42,961 nt of DNA from a virus. The DNA lies in IMG/VR virus record IMGVR_UViG_3300001349_000012, positions 25,048 to 68,008 of that record; one strand, 5' to 3'. The translations under genes and the position numbers were made by a program. Shown here piece by piece: positions 15,402-22,627 of the stretch; within the stretch, counting starts at the first letter, position 1, and every line of letters starts with the position of its first letter. The notes below the pieces were generated by a model, which was given only the letters and a program-made list of their open reading frames with translations, was not told the origin of the DNA and did not search any database.

Positions 15402-16378
15402 TTTCTATTAAAGTCCTCTAATTTTTTTAATATCTCTTCATATGCTTGTTCAGTATCATCATAAATAGTCACACCCTGAACGTCTTGTAACGCTTTATTG
15501 TAAGATGTGCGTGGTGACAAGACTGATATTCCATGTTTTGCGTATTCCATTGAATGCTTTTCTGAATCATCTAGAGCGCAAAGTACGACGTCGCTATGAA
15601 AATAGTCTTGAGTTAATAACCATCTGTATTTTTCAGGCGAGAAATCGATATGACTGCATTTGATACCTGAATCCTTTGCCCAGCGATACGTGTCATACTT
15701 GCATTTAAGATTATCAGCAGGACGTGCTGTAATCAACTGTACAAACACTCCTTTGTCATATAGCTTGTTTGCAATATTTATCATCTTTTGATTAGATGTA
15801 ATAGTCATTAAACCACCTTCAGCAACAAACTGCTGGAATGTTCCATCAGGAGACAAGCCGGCTGCCTTTACTTCCTTAGTAGAGTAATACTCAGTTGAAT
15901 CAGGATCAACGTAAACACCATGTTCATCATGTAACCATTGTGTGAATGTAGCCCTGAACTCATTTAGAACGTCGTCAATATCAAACAGCACTACTGGTTG
16001 TTCTGGTTTCCAAGGATTTCCTTCAAACTCATGTCGCATATTTAGAAACAAATCTTTGCTATGAAAAGCTGCTATAAAATCTTCTTGAGAAAAATCCCAA
16101 AGATTCATAATTGCTAACATGTATCTGAATGAGTCAATTGACTTAAACAAAAGCTTATTTCTGTCTACTTCTTTTTTTACTAATCTATGATCTTTAAAAT
16201 TAATAGAGTCGATTATACCAGAAGCTTCACTGTGTAGTGCTAGTGTAAATGATTTTGTAAGCTCTTGTTTTTCTTCGTTTGTTAGTGAATCCTTATCAAA
16301 AAATAAACTTGAAAACTCATTTTGAGATTCAAACATATGTAAAAGAGTAGACGATGACTTATTATGATTTTTTTTCAC
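15398..16378 (-). CDS. Fusion: degenerate dUTPase/MazG-like domain plus HAD phosphatase
   Basis: A 326-residue protein in two parts. Residues about 30-118 resemble the all-alpha dUTPase/MazG fold: a helix with FRYMLAIMNLWDFS and then FIAAFHSKDLFLNMRH match the end of the stand-alone homologue at 16430-16804. The acidic metal-binding pattern is poorly kept, so this half may be inactive. Residues about 128-310 are a HAD hydrolase: FDIDDVLNEF (nucleophile Asp133, Asp135), LITARP and CALDDSEKH. HAD enzymes of this type dephosphorylate nucleotides. A promoter lies upstream, and glutamine synthetase follows in the operon. Confidence 0.78.
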   Translation of the reverse strand: MKKNHNKSSSTLLHMFESQNEFSSLFFDKDSLTNEEKQELTKSFTLALHSEASGIIDSINFKDHRLVKKEVDRNKLLFKSIDSFRYMLAIMNLWDFSQEDFIAAFHSKDLFLNMRHEFEGNPWKPEQPVVLFDIDDVLNEFRATFTQWLHDEHGVYVDPDSTEYYSTKEVKAAGLSPDGTFQQFVAEGGLMTITSNQKMINIANKLYDKGVFVQLITARPADNLKCKYDTYRWAKDSGIKCSHIDFSPEKYRWLLTQDYFHSDVVLCALDDSEKHSMEYAKHGISVLSPRTSYNKALQDVQGVTIYDDTEQAYEEILKKLEDFNRK

Positions 16379-16398
16379 TTATGTTCCTGTATACTACT

Positions 16399-16427
16399 AT
16401 TATAACATAGAATAAATGATTTTACAA
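16399..16427 (-). promoter_or_regulatory. Sigma70-like promoter for the HAD-fusion/GS operon
   Basis: The minus strand has TTGTAA (16422-16427), a 17-bp spacer and a perfect TATAAT (16399-16404), in the short gap between the dUTPase-like gene and the fusion gene. It would drive the fusion protein and glutamine synthetase. Confidence 0.65.
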
Positions 16428-16429
16428 TT

Positions 16430-16804
16430 TTAGTATTTGTTCTTTATTCTATTTACAATGATGTCATGCTTTCTAACATAAGCATTAAAGAAATCATCAA
16501 CTGAATAGCCTGATAGTATTAATAGACTTATGAAATAATTCTGAGCATCTACAAATTCTTCTAAAAAATGATCTCTATCGACAGCAGGATCATCGGTCAA
16601 TTTGTGATCTTTTGTGTTTTTTAGAAGTTGTAGTGCCTCAAAAATCTCTTCAACTCCTCTGAGTGTTATCTCTCTGATTTGCTGTTGAGAAGACTTTTTT
16701 GACAAGTCAATAGGCCACCCTTCAGGGTAGACTTTTGCATACTTGTTTACGTCAGACATGAACTCCTCACGAAGTTCAAATATTTTATCTAGCTTGTCTT
16801 TCAT
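16430..16804 (-). CDS. Dimeric dUTPase/MazG-like nucleotide pyrophosphohydrolase
   Basis: A 124-residue all-alpha NTP pyrophosphohydrolase. The metal-binding motif EEIFEALQLL is followed by LEEFVDAQNYFISLLIL and the substrate-contact helix FFNAYVRKHDIIVNRIKN, as in dimeric dUTPases. The likely reaction is dUTP to dUMP, which keeps uracil out of DNA and feeds thymidylate synthesis. A broader MazG-type specificity is possible. It overlaps the upstream gene by 4 bp. A degenerate copy of the same fold is fused to a HAD domain in the next gene. Confidence 0.82.
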   Translation of the reverse strand: MKDKLDKIFELREEFMSDVNKYAKVYPEGWPIDLSKKSSQQQIREITLRGVEEIFEALQLLKNTKDHKLTDDPAVDRDHFLEEFVDAQNYFISLLILSGYSVDDFFNAYVRKHDIIVNRIKNKY

Positions 16805-17067
16805 TTGTTAAGTAGGCAATCGTCGTCAGTGTCAGTGACATTGATTACATCTTCTTGTGATAGTTTAGCAGCCTCAGATAGCATGCGTTCAATGTTCTCT
16901 GTTTGTGAATTAATGTACTTCTTGTGAAGTGTCATTGAGTCATCTGATCGCTCTACTCTGATTGTTCGTAGATTGTCAATGATGTCAGTCCCAGTAAGTA
17001 GTGCTACTTGTAAAAGTCTTGCAATCTCAGAGATTACGTTGTCGTCTAAATTATATGCTTTTTTCAT
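16801..17067 (-). CDS. Hypothetical small helical protein
   Basis: An 88-residue protein with ATG at 17067 preceded by AAGAGG. It is mostly helical and ends in an acidic segment (TDTDDDCLLNK). It overlaps the dUTPase-like gene by 4 bp, so the two are co-translated. I do not recognise the family; a small partner of the nucleotide enzyme is a guess. Confidence 0.65.
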   Translation of the reverse strand: MKKAYNLDDNVISEIARLLQVALLTGTDIIDNLRTIRVERSDDSMTLHKKYINSQTENIERMLSEAAKLSQEDVINVTDTDDDCLLNK

Positions 17068-17129
17068 ATCAACCTCTTGTTAGTTAGATATTATTATTTT
17101 ATATTATGAACGACTATTGTTTATTATTT

Positions 17130-18956
17130 TTAACCAACTGTGACACTTTTTGCAAGGTTACGTGGTTTGTCTACATTATGACCGAGCTCAAGCGTTGTAT
17201 AGTATGCTATTAGTTGCATTGGTATGATAGTCAGGAAAGGAGACAAGAACTTTGATGTTAGTGGGACCGGAATGTTAATGTCAGATATTGACTTGACTTC
17301 TTTGCTATCGCTACCAACGGTAATTATAAATGATCCTCTTGCCTTTGCCTCGTGTATATTTGACAGTGTTCTTTCGTATGCGTCATCTTCAGGAATGACA
17401 GCAATTACAGGAATTCCCTGAGATAGCATTGCAATTGGGCCATGTTTTAATTCTGCACCGCTGTATGCATCACTTGGTATGTAAGATATTTCTTTTAATT
17501 TAAGAGCGCCTTCTTTTGCCACATACTCACTCATTCCTCGCCCTATAAACATTACATTTTTTGCATCTTTTATTTTTAATGCCGCTTGCTTTATTGGGTC
17601 TTGTTGTCTAAGGACTGATTCAATCTTTTCTGGTATTTCACACAATTCTTCTAAAAATTGCTTTCCTTGTGAATGTGTTAGATATTTGCTTCTTGCTAGT
17701 TTTAGTGAGAACATTGACAGAGCTGTAAGTTGTGACGTGAATGCCTTTGTTGATGCGACAGATATCTCTCTACCACTGTGAATATAAACTCCTGATCCAC
17801 ATTCCCTCGCAATTGTAGAACCAGGAACGTTTATTATACCCTTTATACTTGATGCCTTTAGAGAGACTTCTCTGATTGCCTGAAGTGTGTCGAATGTTTC
17901 ACCAGATTGTGATATTGCAAACCACATTTCATTCTTTCCAATTATTGGGTTTGTGTCTATAATGTCTGATGCAGAGTATGCTCTCGATGGAACTTTACAA
18001 AATTCCTCAATCATTCTACTTACAATAGTTGCAGCGTGCAGTGACGTTCCACAAGCAACAAAACAAACTCTTGATAAACTTGATAATTCTCCTCTTTCAA
18101 GATTGAGCCCAGATAGCAAAGTATTGCCATTTTTTTTATCAAGCCTTCCTGCCAGGCACCGCCTAATTGACTCTGGTTGCTCAAATATCTCTTTTATCAT
18201 GTAGTTTGGAAAACCGAGGTCTGCTAGAGCTATGTCTTTGTCAGCGTCATCTATTATTTCGACATTTGACTCTTTTATTGCACTGTCAAATGCGTCTAGT
18301 ATATCAACATTTTCTTTTGTAACTACTGCTATTTCGCCATCTTCTAAATGAATAACCCTGTTTGTATGACGAACTAGAGCAAGTGTGTCAGATGATATAT
18401 AATTTTTATTATCCCCTAAGCCTAAGATAATAGGAGAGCCCATTTTTGCAGCTATTATTATATTTGGATTATCTGCAAACATAACGGCAACACCGTAAGT
18501 CCCCTCAATGTCTGCCAAAGCAGATTTTACAGCAGCAAGTGGATCATCTGTATAGTATTTCTCTATTAAATTTGGGATAACCTCAGAGTCAGTTTGAGTT
18601 TTGAAGACTTTCCCTTCTTTTTTAAGAGATGTTTTCAATAAATCATAGTTGTCAATAATACCGTTGTGAACGACCATTATTTTTTTGTTAGTTGAGACGT
18701 GCGGGTGTGAGTTTATCTCTGATACTTCGCCGTGAGTTGCCCAGCGAGTATGTCCAATCCCTATTTTTGACTTTTTATTTCCAACTTTTTTGTCAAGCTC
18801 TGAAACGTGCCCAGTTGCTTTTATTGTTTTGAATTTGCCGTTTCTTATTACTGATATTCCAGCAGAGTCATAGCCCCGATACTCTAACTTCTTTAGTCCA
18901 TCTACTAATGTTTTCTCAGCATGATCATCACCAATTACACCAATTATCCCACACAT
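17130..18956 (-). CDS. glmS: Glutamine-fructose-6-phosphate aminotransferase (GlmS)
   Basis: A full-length 608-residue GlmS, which makes glucosamine-6-phosphate from fructose-6-phosphate and glutamine. The N-terminal glutaminase begins MCGIIGVIG with nucleophile Cys2, and RWATHG, HNGIIDN and TDSEVIP are kept. Two SIS domains follow, with CGTSLHAA, SQSGETFDTL, GRGMSEYVAKEGALKLKEIS and AELKHGPIAML. The C-terminus DKPRNLAKSVTVG closes the active site as usual. It lies 6 bp from the Fpg gene. With glutamine synthetase nearby, it points to boosted amino-sugar production during infection, for wall, surface or glycosylation chemistry; the end use is inference. Confidence 0.96.
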   Translation of the reverse strand: MCGIIGVIGDDHAEKTLVDGLKKLEYRGYDSAGISVIRNGKFKTIKATGHVSELDKKVGNKKSKIGIGHTRWATHGEVSEINSHPHVSTNKKIMVVHNGIIDNYDLLKTSLKKEGKVFKTQTDSEVIPNLIEKYYTDDPLAAVKSALADIEGTYGVAVMFADNPNIIIAAKMGSPIILGLGDNKNYISSDTLALVRHTNRVIHLEDGEIAVVTKENVDILDAFDSAIKESNVEIIDDADKDIALADLGFPNYMIKEIFEQPESIRRCLAGRLDKKNGNTLLSGLNLERGELSSLSRVCFVACGTSLHAATIVSRMIEEFCKVPSRAYSASDIIDTNPIIGKNEMWFAISQSGETFDTLQAIREVSLKASSIKGIINVPGSTIARECGSGVYIHSGREISVASTKAFTSQLTALSMFSLKLARSKYLTHSQGKQFLEELCEIPEKIESVLRQQDPIKQAALKIKDAKNVMFIGRGMSEYVAKEGALKLKEISYIPSDAYSGAELKHGPIAMLSQGIPVIAVIPEDDAYERTLSNIHEAKARGSFIITVGSDSKEVKSISDINIPVPLTSKFLSPFLTIIPMQLIAYYTTLELGHNVDKPRNLAKSVTVG

Positions 18957-18962
18957 GTTTAC

Positions 18963-19766
18963 TCACTTTTGTACTTGAGGCACCCAATATGTATTTCTAC
19001 CATCTTTGGTTTTTTCTTTAATAACCTCATGTCCATAAATATCTTCTTTCTGCGAATATACCGTCATCTCTATATTATACTTTGAATCAGTGTAGTTATC
19101 AAAGTCGCTCATCAGCATCTTTGATTTTAGCTGTGAACTTTTTGCCATAATAAATTTTATAGATGTATTTAAAGCCACGAACTCTTCATCTTTAAGATCT
19201 TTTATAAGCCTGTTAGGAGATATTCTCGCTCTATACAGAGCTTCACTTTTAATGTAGTTCCCTACTCCGGAAATAACGTTTTGATCCATGATCGCTTGAG
19301 CTACTGTCTTCTCTGATCTCATAAACATTAGTCTTGACTTTAATTCTTCGTCAGTTATATTAGACGTCATCATGTCTGGCCCGAGAGACTCAAGTTTATT
19401 AATTAGTTCTTTTTTATCACCTACAAACTTTATTGTTCCAAAGTTTCTTGTATCATTAAAATACAAAATATCATTGTCTAGATGAATTGCCACTCTGGCA
19501 TGCTTTGATTTAGTCTCTGACCAATATCCGGTCATACCAAGTGAATTCCAGATAGATGATCCGCCTTCAAGAATAATAAAAATAAATTTACCTGTGCACC
19601 CAGCGCCGACGACATTGATAGGTAGAACATTCTGAAACTGTTCATATCCTTCGGGCAACTTTTTTTCGTATCTACCTGACAGTATCTCTATTTTTGTTAA
19701 TTTTTTTGAAGATACTTTTTCAGCTAATAGTTCTGCTATTCTTTTTACTTCTGGGCCTTCTGGCAT
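18963..19766 (-). CDS. Fpg/Nei-family DNA glycosylase with zincless finger
   Basis: A 267-residue base-excision glycosylase. The N-terminus MPEGPEV supplies the catalytic Pro2-Glu3, LGMTGYW and GCTGKFIFI are kept (Lys60 is probably the conserved active-site Lys), and the H2TH motif is around DQNVISGVGNYIKSEALY. The C-terminal finger region (VYSQKEDIYGHEV then DGRNTYWVPQVQ) has lost all four zinc-binding Cys but kept the Arg and aromatic positions. This resembles the zincless finger of NEIL1, plant Fpg and mimivirus Nei enzymes. It likely removes oxidised bases from DNA. Whether Fpg-like or Nei-like in substrate cannot be told. Confidence 0.88.
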   Translation of the reverse strand: MPEGPEVKRIAELLAEKVSSKKLTKIEILSGRYEKKLPEGYEQFQNVLPINVVGAGCTGKFIFIILEGGSSIWNSLGMTGYWSETKSKHARVAIHLDNDILYFNDTRNFGTIKFVGDKKELINKLESLGPDMMTSNITDEELKSRLMFMRSEKTVAQAIMDQNVISGVGNYIKSEALYRARISPNRLIKDLKDEEFVALNTSIKFIMAKSSQLKSKMLMSDFDNYTDSKYNIEMTVYSQKEDIYGHEVIKEKTKDGRNTYWVPQVQK

Positions 19767-19817
19767 TTTTATTCCTATGTCTAATTAACTTGTGATGTTA
19801 TTAAGAGTTTTGTTCAA

Positions 19818-20564
19818 TCAGACTAATAGTCCCATGTCTCTGAGATAGTCTATTATTTGTTTGTTCACTGGGACATCTTTCCCATTTACTCTTTTGTGAG
19901 TGCTTGGGAGAGCCTTTATAGGTTTGTCCAGATGAAGGTTTTTAATTGTTCCAGTTTGATAAGTTTCATCGTAATAAGAGCCACCAGTTGGGTCTCTTTT
20001 TTCAGTAAGAATTATCTGTATTACGTGACGTAAGAATGTTTCCGTTATAGCAGTATTGCCGATGTCTTTGGAGGTTTTTTCGTTTTTTATATTCTCTTTA
20101 ATACTGGTGTTTTTTTCTTGCCAATCGGCAGAAATTTTATCTTCAGTAATAGGACCGCCAGCAGCCCACGTATAACACGTTCTATCACTGTGACATTTAA
20201 AACTATGCATCCAACAATAACCTAAAGTCTCCCAAGGCTTGTTGTTTTCAATTGCAATTTCTATTTCCTCTTGCTTCATAATTGATCCTGGCATACAGTC
20301 TTGCATGTTAGGAGATATATCAAATGCAACGCAATTATAACATTTAGACTCTTTAGCGACTTCAGGCTCAGTGTTCCAGTGTTCAGCAGCTCTTTCCCAA
20401 TATTCTTCATCGGTTAGATTTAGTGGTCCATACTGAATATAGTCTGCCTTAATAGCGGCATTTCTATTTTTAGTATTTAATTCTAGATCTTGTGTCGGTT
20501 CTGGGCAAATTAGCTTTTTTGCCTCATTTTTAAGCTTTCTCAAATTTTCAAGTACAAGTTTCAT
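19818..20564 (-). CDS. Cys-rich, possibly iron-sulfur protein with internal tag-like motif
   Basis: A 248-residue protein. A central Cys-rich domain contains C75xxC78 (KCYNCVAFD), Cys90, Cys117, Cys124 and Cys130 (GYCWMHSFKCHSDRTCYTW, then AAGGPIT). The spacing and the Gly-Tyr-Cys and Thr-Trp context are reminiscent of high-potential iron-sulfur proteins and related phage domains. Metal or cluster binding is inference. At residues 173-188 ITETFLRHVIQIILTE resembles the tag at the N-termini of the 1-8952 block, here internal and ending in L-T-E. The C-terminus is a small basic region. AAAGG lies 11 bases before the ATG. Confidence 0.7.
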   Translation of the reverse strand: MKLVLENLRKLKNEAKKLICPEPTQDLELNTKNRNAAIKADYIQYGPLNLTDEEYWERAAEHWNTEPEVAKESKCYNCVAFDISPNMQDCMPGSIMKQEEIEIAIENNKPWETLGYCWMHSFKCHSDRTCYTWAAGGPITEDKISADWQEKNTSIKENIKNEKTSKDIGNTAITETFLRHVIQIILTEKRDPTGGSYYDETYQTGTIKNLHLDKPIKALPSTHKRVNGKDVPVNKQIIDYLRDMGLLV

Positions 20565-20618
20565 TCTAGTTCAACCTTTTATGACAAAGTATTGTTATTT
20601 GTTTGTATTAAATATGTC

Positions 20619-20647
20619 TCTATATCATAAAAAGATGACGCTAACAA
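20619..20647 (-). promoter_or_regulatory. Weak promoter candidate upstream of the Cys-rich gene
   Basis: TTGTTA (20642-20647) is separated by 17 bp from TATAGA (20619-20624) on the minus strand, in the gap between the endolysin and the Cys-rich gene. The -10 is poor, so this is tentative. Confidence 0.3.
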
Positions 20648-20653
20648 TGATAA

Positions 20654-21583
20654 TTACTTCTTTTTTGCCTGATCTCGTATTTTTACAAGGTCAAGACCAG
20701 CACAATCAATCTTTCTTTTTGTTAGATTATAATGGTTAATGAATCCTTTAAAAGTTCCTCTTGCAGACTTGCTGTCGACCTTTGTCGTGAGGACACCGTT
20801 GTCATCTGTTGGTACTTCAAGTGGTATACCTATAGCCTTATGGATAGCGGCCCATAAAGCAACAAGGGCCTCCTGCTGTACATCGTAGAATCCAAGGTGA
20901 GATTCAAGTTTGGCGCCGTGTGCATACGCATCATTGATTATTGGCCTTGGGCCGAATCCTTTGCGCTCATACCAGTCTTGGTGTTTTAGGTAATAGGCAT
21001 TTGATATTTCTACACCAACTGATTTATGGTTCCACTTTGAGCCACCGGCGTGCCAGGCTCCATGCTGTGTATCCATAGTTTGGAAAATACGTCCGTCATT
21101 GTCAATCATAAAATGAACTGAAATGTTTCTCTTTTTAAGAATTTTATGACATGACTCTGATGATAGACACACATCCCAGTGATTTACAAAGAATGATGGC
21201 TTTCTGTCTGGCTTTCCTGAATAGTTGTAATACGAGCCACTTACTGCCTCATACCCACCAGACTCACTCCATAAAGTTACCATAGGCCAGTCAATCTCAA
21301 AAAAGTTTCCATTGTGAACTATGTACTTTTGTTTCGATCCTTGCTCTGTGATCATTTGATTACTAAAGACTTGTGGCATATGATTATGAATTTTGTCTTC
21401 GCGTTCAGTAAAGACACGTCTGAAAGTTCCTGGTCCACATAGACCGTCAGCTTTTAGGCCGTTTTCTTTTTGCCAGGCCTTGATAGCCTTTACTAGATTG
21501 TCATCGAAATACTCTACATTGAACCATTCAGGAGTCCACCCAAGTGAGTCTGATGAGCTTTTGTTATAAAATACTTTGTCCAT
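20654..21583 (-). CDS. Endolysin: peptidoglycan-binding domain plus N-acetylmuramoyl-L-alanine amidase
   Basis: A 309-residue protein. Residues about 15-55 form a peptidoglycan-binding domain (LVKAIKAWQKENGLKADGLC followed by GPGTFRRVF). The rest is an Amidase_2 zinc enzyme that cleaves the glycan-peptide bond: VNHWDVCLS supplies the first ligand His, HGAWHAGGSKWN and VGVEISN are typical, and INHYNLTKRKIDCAGLD holds the last ligand region. No signal peptide is visible, so it needs a holin or membrane disruption to reach the wall. AGAGAAG precedes the ATG. It follows a strong hairpin and does not adjoin the holin candidate at 3566. Confidence 0.9.
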   Translation of the reverse strand: MDKVFYNKSSSDSLGWTPEWFNVEYFDDNLVKAIKAWQKENGLKADGLCGPGTFRRVFTEREDKIHNHMPQVFSNQMITEQGSKQKYIVHNGNFFEIDWPMVTLWSESGGYEAVSGSYYNYSGKPDRKPSFFVNHWDVCLSSESCHKILKKRNISVHFMIDNDGRIFQTMDTQHGAWHAGGSKWNHKSVGVEISNAYYLKHQDWYERKGFGPRPIINDAYAHGAKLESHLGFYDVQQEALVALWAAIHKAIGIPLEVPTDDNGVLTTKVDSKSARGTFKGFINHYNLTKRKIDCAGLDLVKIRDQAKKK

Positions 21584-21634
21584 TTTTCTTCTCTTTTACA
21601 TCATCTAAAAATGATTTTATTTTCATTGCATACT

Positions 21635-21695
21635 ATTATGCCAGCCTCAACACGCTTATTTACTTTTGTCAGTAGCGTTATGAGGCTGGCATAAT
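21635..21695 (-). terminator. Strong hairpin between the GapR-like gene and the endolysin
   Basis: ATTATGCCAGCCTCA (21635-21649) and its exact reverse complement (21681-21695) form a 15-bp stem; a further short stem pairs ACGCT with AGCGT inside. There is no U-run on the minus-strand side, whereas the plus-strand side is followed by ATATATTTTCTC. It may be a terminator, a transcript-processing site or an attenuator in front of the endolysin. Confidence 0.6.
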
Positions 21696-21706
21696 ATATT
21701 TTCTCT

Positions 21707-21940
21707 TTACATGCCGAATTTATTCTCTACAGTTTCAAGCATGCTATCTAGCTCGCCTTCGCTCTTTCCGAGCCTAATCTTAATTTTAGCAATTTGTATA
21801 GCTGCACGCAATGCTTTAAGATCCATCTGATCTTTGTATTCAGCAAATAGTTCTTTTTGATCGTCTGCTAACATGCTTTTTTCATTTTCAATTCTCATGT
21901 ACTTTGATACGAACTCTTCTACTTTCTCTTTAACTGCCAT
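21707..21940 (-). CDS. GapR-like (DUF2312) DNA-binding protein
   Basis: A 77-residue protein. The order of helices, with RIENEKSMLADDQKELFAEY then DLKALRAAIQIAK, matches GapR/DUF2312 proteins, whose usual text is an E-rich coiled coil ending in KALR-x-x-I-R. GapR binds overtwisted DNA ahead of replication forks in alphaproteobacteria. The C-terminal part after residue 52 differs from the bacterial protein. A role in phage DNA topology during replication is inferred. A strong hairpin follows the gene. Confidence 0.65.
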   Translation of the reverse strand: MAVKEKVEEFVSKYMRIENEKSMLADDQKELFAEYKDQMDLKALRAAIQIAKIKIRLGKSEGELDSMLETVENKFGM

Positions 21941-21964
21941 GATGGCTCCTTTTATTGTCTATTA

Positions 21965-22567
21965 CTATTCAAAGTCGATGCTAACATCAACGCTAATTGT
22001 CATTGTTGGGACTCGCAAGTGATTTGCAAGACCATGCTTTTTTGCATCTTCAGCTGTTAAAAACCAATCAGCGTGTCCTCTCTCGTGAACTTCGTCAAGA
22101 AAATGTGACTTCTTTTTGCCACAATTAGTTGCCATCATTTCAAATATTTTCTTATTAAGCCTGTCTGATTCCTCTGCAGATGCTTTTGTCTCTTCGTTCT
22201 TGCCAAATGACATTGAACTTACATCGTGAATCATAACTGTTGCATCTGGATCCATGTATCTCATTCCATCTGCGCCGCAACTAAATAGAATTGCACCACA
22301 GCTCATCGCCTTTCCTTCAACAATTGTTGCAACAGGAATATCTGAATGTTTGATTGCCGAGATCATTGTCATTAGCGAGTATACTTGACCACCATATGAT
22401 GAAATTACAACTGGAATTACTTTTTGTCCAGTGCTATGAGCTCTTGCTACCTCGTTTTGAAAAGATGTAGCAGAATCTTCATCAAACTTGTTTACCCTGA
22501 TTATTACAGGAGACTTTCTTAGTTCTAGTTCACGAATTAATGGTGAAACTTTACTTACCCACTTCAT
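21965..22567 (-). CDS. ClpP-family serine protease
   Basis: A 200-residue S14-family protease. The catalytic triad can be placed at Ser89 (GKAMSCGAILF), His114 (TVMIHDVSS) and Asp167 (HADWFLTAEDAKKHGL). The oxyanion segment is SSYGGQV in place of the usual SPGG. Length is typical of ClpP. It may replace or mix with host ClpP, or act in phage protein processing. No Clp ATPase or capsid gene is next to it, so the role is open. A promoter lies just upstream. Confidence 0.85.
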   Translation of the reverse strand: MKWVSKVSPLIRELELRKSPVIIRVNKFDEDSATSFQNEVARAHSTGQKVIPVVISSYGGQVYSLMTMISAIKHSDIPVATIVEGKAMSCGAILFSCGADGMRYMDPDATVMIHDVSSMSFGKNEETKASAEESDRLNKKIFEMMATNCGKKKSHFLDEVHERGHADWFLTAEDAKKHGLANHLRVPTMTISVDVSIDFE

Positions 22568-22595
22568 TATACTCTTCCTCTTTTTTGTATGTTAT

Positions 22596-22624
22596 ATTAT
22601 ATGTTATTTTTCTTAAGTGTTTAA
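22596..22624 (-). promoter_or_regulatory. Sigma70-like promoter upstream of the ClpP-like gene
   Basis: The minus strand has TTAAAC (22619-22624), a 17-bp spacer and a perfect TATAAT (22596-22601), in the 60-bp gap after the RNR gene. GAGGAAG follows as a ribosome site before the ATG at 22567. Confidence 0.65.
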
Positions 22625-22627
22625 AAG

